DNA of 20,623 nucleotides, from contig REEF01000452.1 in NCBI GenBank assembly GCA_007695205.1, positions 1 to 20,623 on the forward strand, read 5' to 3'. Source of the DNA: Planctomycetaceae bacterium (GTDB lineage Bacteria > Planctomycetota > Planctomycetia > Pirellulales > Pirellulaceae). How positions within the stretch are numbered: position 1 is the stretch's first letter; every line of letters starts with the position of its first letter. Under the pieces are notes generated by a model. That model ran no database searches, was not told where the DNA came from, and saw only the letters and a list, made by a program, of their open reading frames with translations. This document shows, in pieces, positions 13,367-20,623 of the stretch. The position numbers were made by a program, and so were the translations under genes.

Positions 13367-14782
13367 TCAGTTGGCGGACCGCCGCAGATCCAGGCAGGTC
13401 ATTCGCGTCATATCTCGGACGATCAAGAACCCGGAGGCGATGGCCATCGGCCCCCACGCTTCGTGCCCGGGGTCGTAGACCCTCGTACGCCACACCGGTC
13501 GATACGCTTCCGGCGTGGCTTCGGCCGCGACCAGTTCCCCGTCTTCGCTTAGGATCAGCAACAGATCGTCGGCGATCAAGTAGGGGCCATGGCCGAACCT
13601 GTCCTGACCGCTGTTCCAGATCTCGTTCCCCTGCAGGTCCAGGCAGACGAATTGCCCGCCACGATGTTTTCGGACTCCGAAAATGTGCCCCTTGTAGAAC
13701 AGGGGCGTGTGCTGTTCCGAATTGAACTCGCGCCGATCTAGCTGGCCGTCCGCCCGGGCGACGATCTGATCGCCCTGCTTTTCCATCTGCAGCCACATCG
13801 CGCCCACGGTTCCGTACCCGCTGCTGAGCAACAATCGGCCGTCGGGCAGCGGCAGCGGTGACGGGCTGGTCGCAAAATTTTCGGTCCAGGAGGTTTCATC
13901 CCAGAGCAGCCGTCCGTCTTCGGCCGCCACGCCCGCCGTGCCGCCGGTGCCGCAGTAGACGTACATCCGCTGGCCTTCGAATTCCACGGGCATGATCGAG
14001 CTGTGGGTCTTCACCCAGCCGCGCGGGTTGGGCGTGCGCCAGATCTCCTCGCCCGTCCGATAGTCCACAGCCACCAGCAGGCTGTCCGGCCCACCCGGCG
14101 CCAGGATCACGCGATCCCCATCCACCAGCGGGCACTGGCCCGTGTACCATTGCCGTTCCTGGCTACCGTAACGCTGGACCATGCTGAACAACCAGCGATT
14201 CTGGCCCGTTTCCACATCCCAAGCGGCCACATGGCAGCGAGGCCCGATCGTGATCACCGTGTCGTTGTGTACGGCGGGCATGGTGCGAGTGATCCCGTGG
14301 TTGGGCGTGATCTGGACCGGATAGCTGTTGCGCCAGATCTCGCGCCCATCGCTCAGCGAAAGGCATCGGATCGTATCGGCCATCGCCTGCCTGTCGTAGT
14401 CCAACAGAAAGACTCGACCATCAACAATGGCCGGGGACGCGTAGCCTTCCTCGACATCGATCTGCCACAGTACCGGCGGACCGCCAGGCGGCCATTGCCG
14501 ACCCAACGGCACTCCCGCTTCGCAGATCGAATCGCGGCGAGGCCCGCGAAAAGACGGCCATTGGCAGACGATCGACACAGGGCTGCCCGGGCCCAAGATC
14601 GGATCGCCCGCGACCAATTCGCGCGTGTCGGTGTCGACCGACGTTTCCGGTGTACCATCCTGACCAGGTTGCCGTAGCGAGAACTGGTCGGATGGTGCCC
14701 ACGAAGTCCAGAACAGCAGGGCAAGTACCCCGGTCACAGCCAGCGAGGCAGGAAGGATGCTAGTCAGTTGGCGAGTTCTCAT
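13367..14782 (-). CDS. PQQ-like beta-propeller protein (BamB-like), signal-anchored
   Basis: The 471-residue product has an N-terminal hydrophobic signal or anchor (about 10-27), a low-complexity linker and a PQQ-like propeller beginning at WPSFRGPRRD (75-84). Blades include CLSLSDGREIWRN, AWDVETGQNRWLF, AVDYRTGEEIWRT and VCLDLQGNEIWNS. The motif W-P-x-F-R-G opens very many planctomycete propellers of this type. It is probably outside the cytoplasmic membrane. It is the first gene of the dense redox cluster, 7 nt after the DUF4912 gene and 15 nt before the next propeller. The start at 14782 lacks an obvious Shine-Dalgarno sequence, so translation may depend on coupling to the gene before it. 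Binding of PQQ is not shown by the sequence. Confidence 0.88.
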   Translation of the reverse strand: MRTRQLTSILPASLAVTGVLALLFWTSWAPSDQFSLRQPGQDGTPETSVDTDTRELVAGDPILGPGSPVSIVCQWPSFRGPRRDSICEAGVPLGRQWPPGGPPVLWQIDVEEGYASPAIVDGRVFLLDYDRQAMADTIRCLSLSDGREIWRNSYPVQITPNHGITRTMPAVHNDTVITIGPRCHVAAWDVETGQNRWLFSMVQRYGSQERQWYTGQCPLVDGDRVILAPGGPDSLLVAVDYRTGEEIWRTPNPRGWVKTHSSIMPVEFEGQRMYVYCGTGGTAGVAAEDGRLLWDETSWTENFATSPSPLPLPDGRLLLSSGYGTVGAMWLQMEKQGDQIVARADGQLDRREFNSEQHTPLFYKGHIFGVRKHRGGQFVCLDLQGNEIWNSGQDRFGHGPYLIADDLLLILSEDGELVAAEATPEAYRPVWRTRVYDPGHEAWGPMAIASGFLIVRDMTRMTCLDLRRSAN

Positions 14783-14789
14783 GGAGGAT

Positions 14790-16034
14790 CTATCGTGGAT
14801 CTTGTTCGGTCAGGTCGCGATGCACCGGTTCCATGACCTTCGTGTTGCGTTCGATGGCCAGGATGACCGTCCTTTCTTCCAGCCCGTCACTGCTGCCCGC
14901 GACGACCGGAATCACCTCACGACGCTCGGTCATCGGTCGTTGCACGTTGAACGTTCCATCAGGACGCACCTTGACAGGCTGGCCCGCCAGCGTCACGAAG
15001 GCACCGGGGTGCGTCTTTCCGAAGACGACCAGTTCGGCATCCACCTGGAACGCGAACGGCGTCCGGCGAAACGAAGCCGCATCGGCGCCGACGCCGAAAC
15101 GAGTCACCATCGGAGTGCCCATCGGACGCCGTAGCCGCTCTTCGAACCACTCCTTCAAGTCGTCCGACGGCTGATCGCCATATCCGCCACTCATCGAATA
15201 GACCCGTTCGTAGTCCTTGGCGATGTCCTGCCAGTTCTGATCGACGGCCTCGTTGCCGCCCGAGCTTGGCGTGGTGATGGCATTGCTGCGCGTCAACGCT
15301 ACGAATTGCCCATGGTCCGACTTGTACCCGATGTCCACCCGGTAGCTCTTCGGTGGATCCCGGACGTCGATGTACCAGTTCGCGACGCCGCCATGGATTT
15401 CGATCTCACGCGCCACACGCTCCGAAGTGTTCGTGGTCGACCCGGTGTCCAATTCGATCAATCGCAGGACCGGCCTAGCTGCATGCCAGTGGGCACCCAA
15501 GGCCGCTCGTACCCGCTCGACACTCTTACGGCGGATCTCCCAGGAAGCCTGTAACCAGTAGGCATCCCGAACCAACAAGACCACGCGGTCCCGCCGAGGC
15601 CCCCCATTGACCTTGCTGCCGTTGCCGTTTTCGTGAGCCCGGTCGTGGATCGACGACAGATCCTTCAGCCGGTCCTGTTCGGCATGCACCAACTGAATCT
15701 GCTCGGAAATCTGCTGGCTGTTCCGCTTGACAGTCTTCGGCCGTTTCCCATTCTTGGTTGCCCGAGTCGCCGTGCGGCTGGAGCTGGCCGATTTGGCCCG
15801 AGCCGCTGCCTGACCTTTTCCTTTGGCTGGAGGCCGCCCCCCTGTTTTGCTGCTGCCGTTGCTCGAACCGTTACGCGAGCTGCGTTTTGCCGATGTCCGA
15901 CTGCGCGATTTTCGCAAAAGGGCTCGTACCAAATCCTCTTTCCGCATGGAATGCCATCCTGTGACGCCCTGATGCTTGGCCATCTGGGCTAAATCCTGTC
16001 GTGTTCGTTCGTGTAAGGTGGCTGCGGTAATCAA
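14790..16034 (-). CDS. DUF4912 protein with N-terminal SAP/Rho-N-like helix domain, TTG start
   Basis: The 414-residue product has a helical N-terminus (1-43: TLHERTRQDLAQMAKHQG then MRKEDLVRALLRK) that looks like a SAP or Rho N-terminal nucleic-acid-binding motif. Next comes a long basic low-complexity linker rich in Ser, Lys, Arg, Gly and Asn (about 44-105), then a DUF4912 domain from about residue 149 (VVLLVRDAYWLQASWEI, WYIDVRDPPKSYRVDIG) and a C-terminal segment with TLAGQPVKVRPDGTF. I take the TTG at 16034 as start because a full AGGAGG lies 9 nt before it and no ATG precedes the SAP-like part; an open frame continues to 16178 without a ribosome site. DUF4912 has no known function. It ends 7 nt before the first propeller gene, so it may share the operon. 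Confidence 0.82.
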   Translation of the reverse strand: MITAATLHERTRQDLAQMAKHQGVTGWHSMRKEDLVRALLRKSRSRTSAKRSSRNGSSNGSSKTGGRPPAKGKGQAAARAKSASSSRTATRATKNGKRPKTVKRNSQQISEQIQLVHAEQDRLKDLSSIHDRAHENGNGSKVNGGPRRDRVVLLVRDAYWLQASWEIRRKSVERVRAALGAHWHAARPVLRLIELDTGSTTNTSERVAREIEIHGGVANWYIDVRDPPKSYRVDIGYKSDHGQFVALTRSNAITTPSSGGNEAVDQNWQDIAKDYERVYSMSGGYGDQPSDDLKEWFEERLRRPMGTPMVTRFGVGADAASFRRTPFAFQVDAELVVFGKTHPGAFVTLAGQPVKVRPDGTFNVQRPMTERREVIPVVAGSSDGLEERTVILAIERNTKVMEPVHRDLTEQDPR

Positions 16035-16043
16035 GAGACTATA

Positions 16044-16049
16044 CCTCCT
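16044..16049 (-). promoter_or_regulatory. Full Shine-Dalgarno AGGAGG deciding a TTG start
   Basis: Minus-strand AGGAGG, 9 nt before TTG 16034. It is the strongest ribosome-binding site seen in the window and fixes the non-ATG start of the DUF4912 gene. Confidence 0.75.
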
Positions 16050-16065
16050 AAGGTGGGTATCATTG

Positions 16066-16080
16066 CGCGATGCAATCGCG
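16066..16080. promoter_or_regulatory. Perfect inverted repeat in the leader of the DUF4912 gene
   Basis: CGCGAT-GCA-ATCGCG has perfect 6-bp arms around three bases, overlapping a second inverted repeat ATTGC-GCGAT-GCAAT at 16062-16076. It lies 17 nt upstream of the Shine-Dalgarno sequence, so it could be an operator or an mRNA hairpin. The 219-base gap 16035-16253 holds no gene or convincing promoter that I can see. It also has a CCCC/GGGG mini-hairpin near 16188-16201 and an A7 run at 16213-16219 (T7 on the minus strand). Confidence 0.35.
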
Positions 16081-16253
16081 GCGGAGAGCTCGACAACGCC
16101 GATGCCAGCTACTGCCCGAAAGACATCCGCTGCTTCGGTGTCAGCTTTCAGTTTACTCGAAACGCGCGCGGAAGGCAAACATAGTGTCCCCCTAGACGGG
16201 GTGCGTATTCAGAAAAAAATCCAAGGTTTGATGCGGTTTGCGTACGGCCGGAA

Positions 16254-16745
16254 TCAGATCCACATCCCGATGACCCATTGGACAAACAGCAAAAGAACGG
16301 TTCCCATCAGCAACATTTCAAAAAGCCCTGAATATTGCAGTTCTGGAACCCCGGAAAGGATAAGCCGCACCTGGATGACCCGATAAGGAAGCTGGATTAC
16401 GACCAGAAGAAGTACCATGAAAACGCCCGGGTTGTAGCTCCAGGCCTGCTGCCATTGACCGTGCAGCAGAGCGACACTGCCGCGAGTGAGCCCGCAGCCG
16501 GGGCAAGACAGTCCGAACCACTGGCGGGAGATGCAAACGCCCGGAAACGGCAGTTCCATTCCTGGAATGACCACTCGGTTCTGATCGTCGATGCTCAGCA
16601 ACGAACCAAACAACAGGATGGCAAGCGCGATCACCAGGTACGTGGCATGGTGGCGGATGCGCAGCCACGACTCCGCTCGAACGGTCCGCGACGGTATCGG
16701 TTCTGTCCCACGGATCGAATCAGGGCGTGGTTCGTGAGAACTCAT
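16254..16745 (-). CDS. DUF2752 membrane protein
   Basis: The 163-residue product has three membrane segments (about 35-51, 107-124, 140-160) and the DUF2752 hallmark CPGCGLTRG (81-89), followed by a helix with HGQWQQAWSYNPGVF. A further Cys (C71) precedes the motif. DUF2752 proteins are small bacterial inner-membrane proteins of unknown function; the conserved CxxC suggests metal or thiol chemistry, which is inference. The ATG overlaps the stop of the HEAT/TPR gene by 4 nt (ATGA), so the two are translationally coupled and probably made together. It is the last gene of the kbl operon. Confidence 0.87.
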   Translation of the reverse strand: MSSHEPRPDSIRGTEPIPSRTVRAESWLRIRHHATYLVIALAILLFGSLLSIDDQNRVVIPGMELPFPGVCISRQWFGLSCPGCGLTRGSVALLHGQWQQAWSYNPGVFMVLLLVVIQLPYRVIQVRLILSGVPELQYSGLFEMLLMGTVLLLFVQWVIGMWI

Positions 16746-18658
16746 GTCCGTTCGCCCGAATCCTGGCTGGGGTCACCTGCTTCGGTATCGTCGGCCGTTT
16801 CGCGTGATTCTTTCCAGGTCGTTTTGAACAGTTCGAGCTGGCGACGAATCTGTCCCGAAAAGGGTTCCAATTGGACGGCCTGCCGTTGGACTCGGACCGC
16901 TTGCTCGTACTGGCCTTTGGCAAAGTAGCAACGGCCGAGCGTATCCAGATAGGCTGCCGTCGCAGGGCGCAGTTCCAGGGATCGCTGACTGCATCGCAAG
17001 GCTTCGTCGAAGTCGCCTTCGGTGTTGCTGACCAACCAAGCCAACTGGTTTTTGGATCCGGCGAGCTGCCGATTGTAGATGGCACGCAATTCTTCGTTCT
17101 GTGCGGCGGCAACGGCTTGCTGGCCGGTGCGGATTTGCTGGCGGAAGCTTTCGACGGCACTGGCGATCAACTCGCGTGTCTTGTCGTGCCACTGCGGGTC
17201 GGAGCGCGAGGCTCGGTACATGGCGATCAGCAGGTCAGCGTCGGTCGGATCCGCCTCGGCTCCCTGTTCCAATCGCCGGCGTTGTTCGTCGAACTGCTGC
17301 CGTCGACGAAGGTCTTCGCCGTAGAAGTAGCTCATCCGCGACCGGATGCTGCCCGGTTCGCGGCCCATGCGTCGCGCCAGGTGGGCGATGTTCGGATCGC
17401 CGTCCATCGCATCGACGGCGGCTTGCAACGTTTGGGCCGCGTCCAGATCGCGCTGCATATCATGCAGCATTTCCGAGAACAAAAATCGAGCTCGCAAGTC
17501 GTGCTGCGAACCGGCGGGCCCCAACCGCAGGACGTACTGGTACTCACGCTCGGCCCATTCGAACAGGCCGCGTTCCTGCAACGCATAGGCGGCCAGGATG
17601 TGCTCCTGGTGGTTGCCCTCGTTTCGTCCCAAGGCCCGTTCGGCCGTCTGTTCGGCCAGGTCTTCGCGTCCTTGATGCTGCTGTGCTTCCGCCAGTCGAT
17701 AAAGCAGGATGGCCGATTCGTTGAACGGATCAGAAAACCGCTCGGCAACCTGCTCGACCAGCGACCAGGCTTCGCGTTGGATCAACCATTCCACGGTCTC
17801 CAATAACTGCTCGCGAGTCCCATCCAGCAGATCGATCGTCCGGGTGATGACAGCCAGCGCCTGATCGCCCCGTCCCAAACGTTCCAGTAGATTCGCCTGC
17901 CATCGCAACAGGTCGCGAACGATATCGGACGCCGATAATTCCGGCGTCATGTGAAATGTCTCCAGTTCGTCGCGCACAACCTGCTCCCAGACCTCCAGAA
18001 GTGCTTCCAGGTCGTCCTGGTGTTCGACGTGGCGACGCAACCAGTCGGCTGCAGCGCGTTGGCTGGGGCCAAGCTCCTGCAGGATCGTGTCACCCATCTG
18101 CGGATCGGTGACTGCATCGTCCGCCACCGCTTGCTTCAAGATGGCCAACACGGCGCGTTTCGATAACAGGTTGGAATCGTCGAATCGCACGATGCGGCAA
18201 AGTGCGGCGATCCCCTGCCCATCGCCCAACGCCGCAAGCTGCTCCAGCAGATTCCCGCGTTCGGTCAGCGTCTTGTCACCATAGCCCTGTAGGAATTCCC
18301 GAACCGCAAGCGGGTCGTCGTCGCGAGCCCACCGCAAGTCCAGACTGCGCAGCAAATAGCGCGAGCGGATGGCGATCTCGATGTCGTCGCTGTCCTGAGC
18401 CTCGTGCAAAGAATCAAAGGCGGACAGGCCCAGACGTTTGAGTTCGGCTTGGGCACGCTCGCGAACGGCGAACTGCTGAGCCCCCAAATCGGCGATCCAA
18501 CGATCGACATCCGCAACGACCGCTCCGTGGCTCTCCGGCGGCTGGTCAAGCTCCGCACCCACCGACCCCGCAAAGCTAACTCCACCAACAATCAGGCAGA
18601 ACCAGCAGATCACGCCGCCGCGATAGGAAACGCGATTGAACTTGCAAGATGCAACCAT
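16742..18658 (-). CDS. Secreted or anchored HEAT/TPR repeat protein
   Basis: The 638-residue product starts with a signal-like segment (about 15-36, ending in SVGAELDQ). An N-terminal helical part (about 48-110) resembles planctomycete HEAT-like modules with the pattern LGAQQFAVRERAQAEL. From about 250 on come TPR-like helix pairs (for example LAEAQQHQGREDLAEQTAERAL, AYALQERGLFEWAEREYQYVL and YLDTLGRCYFAKGQYEQAV), ending in an acidic tail. Such proteins act as scaffolds for protein complexes; no enzyme motif is seen. The ATG at 18658 overlaps the kbl stop by one base (TGATG); a GTG at 18661 is also possible. It is coupled to kbl before it and to the DUF2752 gene after it. The three genes have no obvious shared pathway. 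Confidence 0.85.
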   Translation of the reverse strand: MVASCKFNRVSYRGGVICWFCLIVGGVSFAGSVGAELDQPPESHGAVVADVDRWIADLGAQQFAVRERAQAELKRLGLSAFDSLHEAQDSDDIEIAIRSRYLLRSLDLRWARDDDPLAVREFLQGYGDKTLTERGNLLEQLAALGDGQGIAALCRIVRFDDSNLLSKRAVLAILKQAVADDAVTDPQMGDTILQELGPSQRAAADWLRRHVEHQDDLEALLEVWEQVVRDELETFHMTPELSASDIVRDLLRWQANLLERLGRGDQALAVITRTIDLLDGTREQLLETVEWLIQREAWSLVEQVAERFSDPFNESAILLYRLAEAQQHQGREDLAEQTAERALGRNEGNHQEHILAAYALQERGLFEWAEREYQYVLRLGPAGSQHDLRARFLFSEMLHDMQRDLDAAQTLQAAVDAMDGDPNIAHLARRMGREPGSIRSRMSYFYGEDLRRRQQFDEQRRRLEQGAEADPTDADLLIAMYRASRSDPQWHDKTRELIASAVESFRQQIRTGQQAVAAAQNEELRAIYNRQLAGSKNQLAWLVSNTEGDFDEALRCSQRSLELRPATAAYLDTLGRCYFAKGQYEQAVRVQRQAVQLEPFSGQIRRQLELFKTTWKESRETADDTEAGDPSQDSGERT

Positions 18659-19842
18659 CACAGTCCCAGCTCCTGCTTGACCCGACAGAACGCCTCGATG
18701 GCAAAGTCCAGATCGTGCGACGTGTGGGCCGCCGAGATCTGAGTGCGAATCCGGGCCTTGCCTTTAGGCACCACCGGATACGAAAAACCGATCACGTACA
18801 CGCCCTTGTCCAACAACGCGTCCGCCATCCGCGAGGCCAATGCCGCATCGCCCAACATGATGGGTACGATCGGATGCTGGCCCGGAAGAATTTCGAAGCC
18901 ACTGCCTGCCATGCCATCGCGGAACCGGCGCGTGTTGGCTTCCAGCCGGTCGCGCAGCTCGGTGGAACGTGACAGCAGTTCCAACGCCCGGATCGCCGCT
19001 CCAACGATCGGCGGTGGCAACGTGTTCGAAAACAGGTACGGCCGCGATCGCTGGCGAAGCAGCTCGATGATCTCTTTCCGACCACTGGTGTAGCCGCCGC
19101 TGGCCCCGCCCAACGCCTTGCCCAACGTTCCCGTGATCATGTCGATTCTCTGACTCACCCCGTGATACTCGGGGGTGCCCCTCCCGAGTGGCCCCATGAA
19201 CCCCACCGCGTGCGAATCATCGACCATCACCAGGGCGTCGTATTTTTCGGCCAAGTCGCAAATTCCCGGCAGATCAGCGATCGAACCATCCATCGAAAAG
19301 ACACCGTCGGTGGCGATCAAGCGAAATCGAGCCTTGGAAGCCTCCTGTAAACAGGCTTCTAAGTCCGCCATGTCGTTGTTGTCGTATCGGAATCGCGCGG
19401 CTTTGCACAGTCGCACCCCATCGATAATGCTGGCGTGATTCAATTCGTCCGAAATCACGGCGTCCTCGGGGCCCAAAAGCGTCTCGAACAACCCCCCGTT
19501 AGCGTCGAAACATGAACTGTAAAGGATCGTGTCCTCGGTCCCAAGGAACTCGCTGATCTTGTCCTCCAACTCCTTGTGAACCGCTTGAGTTCCGCAGATG
19601 AAACGCACCGACGCCAACCCGTACCCCCAACGGTCCAACGCTTCGTGCGCCGCCGCAATCACCTCGGGATGCCCCGCCAAACCCAAATAATTATTCGCAC
19701 AAAGGTTCAAAACCGGGGCACCGCTACCCACCCGAATCCGAGAATCCTGGGGAGTCGCAATGATCCGTTCTGACTTGAAGAGTCCAGCATCCTTAATACC
19801 GTCTAATTGGGTGGACAAATGCTTCCGCATCGTGTCGTACAT
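18658..19842 (-). CDS. kbl: Glycine C-acetyltransferase (2-amino-3-ketobutyrate CoA ligase)
   Basis: The 394-residue product is a pyridoxal-phosphate enzyme of the alpha-oxoamine synthase family. It has the PLP lysine K242 in TGTLGKALGGASGGY, the cofactor aspartate D208 in MVDDSHAVGF, H136 in DELNHASIIDG, and the family end RTQISAAHTSHDLD. Length and motifs fit KBL better than its relatives BioF, HemA or serine palmitoyltransferase, though these share the fold. KBL cleaves 2-amino-3-oxobutanoate with CoA to glycine and acetyl-CoA, the second step of threonine breakdown after threonine dehydrogenase; no tdh gene lies in the window. The ATG at 19842 is preceded by GAAGGGG. A longer in-frame reading to 20004 is not supported because it adds a non-homologous tail before MYDTMRKHL. 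It heads a coupled three-gene operon. Confidence 0.95.
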   Translation of the reverse strand: MYDTMRKHLSTQLDGIKDAGLFKSERIIATPQDSRIRVGSGAPVLNLCANNYLGLAGHPEVIAAAHEALDRWGYGLASVRFICGTQAVHKELEDKISEFLGTEDTILYSSCFDANGGLFETLLGPEDAVISDELNHASIIDGVRLCKAARFRYDNNDMADLEACLQEASKARFRLIATDGVFSMDGSIADLPGICDLAEKYDALVMVDDSHAVGFMGPLGRGTPEYHGVSQRIDMITGTLGKALGGASGGYTSGRKEIIELLRQRSRPYLFSNTLPPPIVGAAIRALELLSRSTELRDRLEANTRRFRDGMAGSGFEILPGQHPIVPIMLGDAALASRMADALLDKGVYVIGFSYPVVPKGKARIRTQISAAHTSHDLDFAIEAFCRVKQELGL

Positions 19843-20061
19843 TTTTTCCCCTTCTCTACAATCCGATGGCTCATGTCGATCCCGTCTACCTGGAACACGG
19901 CCGACTGAAACCTTTCCGCCTGGGTTGTCGATCGGGACTCGACAGACGGACCAAACTTGACTAAAATCCCCGAATCGAACATCGATCGTGAAACGGACCA
20001 GCATTCTGGGTTCCGTATTGGATAACAGACAACGTTCATTCTACCGTACCAGGTGACAAGC
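19843..20061. promoter_or_regulatory. Divergent intergenic region between kbl and rplU
   Basis: The 219 bases must hold the promoters for both directions. A TTGACT at 19957-19962 on the plus strand is the best -35-like hexamer, but the hexamer at the right distance (CATCGA) is poor, so no promoter is claimed. An AGGTGA at 20051-20056 is the ribosome-binding site of rplU. No riboswitch-like or ribosomal-protein autoregulatory structure was recognised by eye. Confidence 0.5.
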
Positions 20062-20373
20062 ATGTACGCGATTATTGCAGATGGTGGTCGACAGTACAAA
20101 GTGGAGGAAGGTCAAGAACTGGAGATCGATTATCGAGAGATCTCCAGTGGCGAAGAACTAACCTTCGAACAGGTGTTGGCAGTATCCGGAGAAGAAGGTC
20201 TGAAACTAGGCCAGCCAACGGTCGATGGTGCTCGCGTGACGGCCCAAGTGCTGGGCCCGATCAAAGGCGAAAAGATTTTCGTGCAAAAATTGCGACGGCG
20301 TAAGAACTCGCGGCGCCGCACCGGACATCGACAGATTTACACTCGAATCCGGATCAGCAAGATCTCTGCGTGA
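20062..20373 (+). CDS. rplU: 50S ribosomal protein L21
   Basis: The 103-residue product is L21 of the large ribosomal subunit. It begins MYAIIADGGRQYKV, has the central beta-rich part (GEELTFEQVLAVSG, GARVTAQVLGPIKGEKI) and ends in the basic tail with KLRRRKNSRRRTGHRQ and YTRIRISKI, typical of L21 binding to 23S rRNA. The ATG at 20062 is chosen because AGGTGA stands five nt before it; an in-frame GTG at 20053 is too close to that site. The gene usually stands before rpmA (L27), but here a tRNA-Leu follows after 16 nt. Confidence 0.97.
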   Translation: MYAIIADGGRQYKVEEGQELEIDYREISSGEELTFEQVLAVSGEEGLKLGQPTVDGARVTAQVLGPIKGEKIFVQKLRRRKNSRRRTGHRQIYTRIRISKISA

Positions 20374-20389
20374 TTAACCGAGATTGCCT

Positions 20390-20474
20390 GCGGGAATGGC
20401 GGAATTGGCAGACGCGCCAGGTTGAGGGCCTGGTGGGGGTTAACCCCGTGCAGGTTCAAGTCCTGTTTCCCGCA
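20390..20474 (+). tRNA. tRNA-Leu (anticodon GAG)
   Basis: An 85-nt cloverleaf can be drawn. The acceptor stem GCGGGAA pairs with TTCCCGC, with discriminator A at 20474. The anticodon stem CCAGG/CCTGG (20417-20421, 20429-20433) holds the loop TTGAGGG with anticodon GAG at 20424-20426. The long class II variable arm has GGGG/CCCC around TTAA, and the T loop is TTCAAGT. The anticodon reads CTC and CTT leucine codons. The 3' CCA is not encoded (CTA follows). It starts 16 nt after the rplU stop, so both are probably on one transcript. Confidence 0.95.
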
Positions 20475-20517
20475 CTAAGCACCCGGATAGGTATTTCTTG
20501 ATGGAATCGCCGGAAGA

Positions 20518-20527
20518 GGTCGGGAGT
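20518..20527 (+). repeat. Single copy of the GGTCGGGAGT repeat core
   Basis: GGTCGGGAGT matches the core of the REPIN-like arms at 2109-2121 and 2169-2181. No facing arm is visible before the window ends, so it may be a solitary REP remnant or chance. Confidence 0.25.
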
Positions 20528-20548
20528 GGGGTGTTCAATTTGCGTGTG

Positions 20549-20577
20549 TCAAGACCAATGTCTTTGATCCGGTTTTT
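20549..20577 (+). terminator. Possible weak terminator after rplU-tRNA-Leu
   Basis: TCAAGAC and GTCTTTGA form a stem with one bulge around CAAT (20549-20567). TCCGG and a T5 run (20573-20577) follow. The stem is AT-rich and the T-run is not immediate, so this is a weak candidate. The rest of 20475-20623 shows no gene. Confidence 0.25.
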
Positions 20578-20623
20578 GTCCCTACTTCGCGGCGAACGAT
20601 GGGCTCCAAATCCTCGCCGCTCG

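Noticed and set aside
12374..13552. 392-codon open frame on the plus strand
   Set aside because: Antisense shadow of two propeller genes with no domain signal.
2150..14782. Electron-bifurcating [FeFe] hydrogenase operon
   Set aside because: No HydA-type subunit with H-cluster motifs is encoded; only the diaphorase-like part is present.
16188..16219. Intrinsic terminator of the kbl operon
   Set aside because: In the direction of transcription the T7 run comes before the CCCC/GGGG mini-hairpin, the wrong order.
19957..19985. TTGACT as -35 box of rplU
   Set aside because: The hexamer at 17-18 nt distance (CATCGA) does not resemble a -10 box.
19843..20004. Longer start for kbl at 20004
   Set aside because: The added residues do not resemble the family, and a good ribosome site precedes 19842.

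Overview
The window reads as a moderately GC-rich (about 60%) bacterial chromosome, most likely a planctomycete of the Rhodopirellula/Pirellulales type. This is an inference from gene style: membrane-anchored PQQ-like propellers with the W-P-x-F-R-G motif, a Tat-exported sugar isomerase/epimerase-like protein, a HEAT/TPR protein, DUF2752 and DUF4912 proteins, and REP-like palindromes. No rRNA or other decisive marker is present. Almost everything is on the minus strand; only rplU and a tRNA-Leu at the right end are on the plus strand.

Layout from the left. 1-60: a partial 40-bp-period, palindrome-containing repeat. 109-1020: a protein of tandem zinc ribbons. 1055-2002: a Tat-signal xylose-isomerase-like TIM barrel. 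2109-2181: a REPIN-like inverted repeat whose right arm encodes the C-terminus of the next gene. 2150-14782: a long minus-strand gene cluster. Read in its direction of transcription, it encodes a PQQ-like propeller, a 6-bladed propeller with a Cys-Cys motif, a 77-residue membrane protein with four Cys, a Tat-exported poly-[4Fe-4S] ferredoxin, a NapH/NosR-like membrane ferredoxin, a second membrane-anchored PQQ-like propeller, a NuoE-HndB-NuoF-ferredoxin fusion (diaphorase), and an FeS-flavoprotein related to GltD/NfnL/StnA. Spacings are short or overlapping, so it looks like one transcription unit. The DUF4912 gene (14790-16034) lies 7 bp upstream of it.

The cluster looks like a redox system linking cytoplasmic NAD(H) through the flavin/FeS diaphorase to a membrane ferredoxin, an exported ferredoxin and extracytoplasmic propellers. 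The soluble part resembles the Stn/Hyd family of flavin- and FeS-based bifurcating enzymes. However, the flavoprotein appears to have lost the NAD(P)H-binding domain of its relatives, and no hydrogenase catalytic subunit is present. The natural electron acceptor cannot be told from the sequence.

Between the diaphorase gene and the flavoprotein gene sits a lower-GC two-gene cassette (3845-5617): an OLD/DUF3696-like AAA ATPase followed immediately by a PIN-domain nuclease. It is flanked by two similar 40-45 bp leader sequences. It looks like an acquired defence or toxin module of unfamiliar pairing.

To the right, kbl (glycine C-acetyltransferase), a HEAT/TPR secreted protein and a DUF2752 membrane protein form a tightly coupled minus-strand operon (16254-19842). 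A divergent intergenic region separates it from rplU, and a tRNA-Leu(GAG) lies 16 nt after rplU. All functional statements come from reading motifs; no database search was run.
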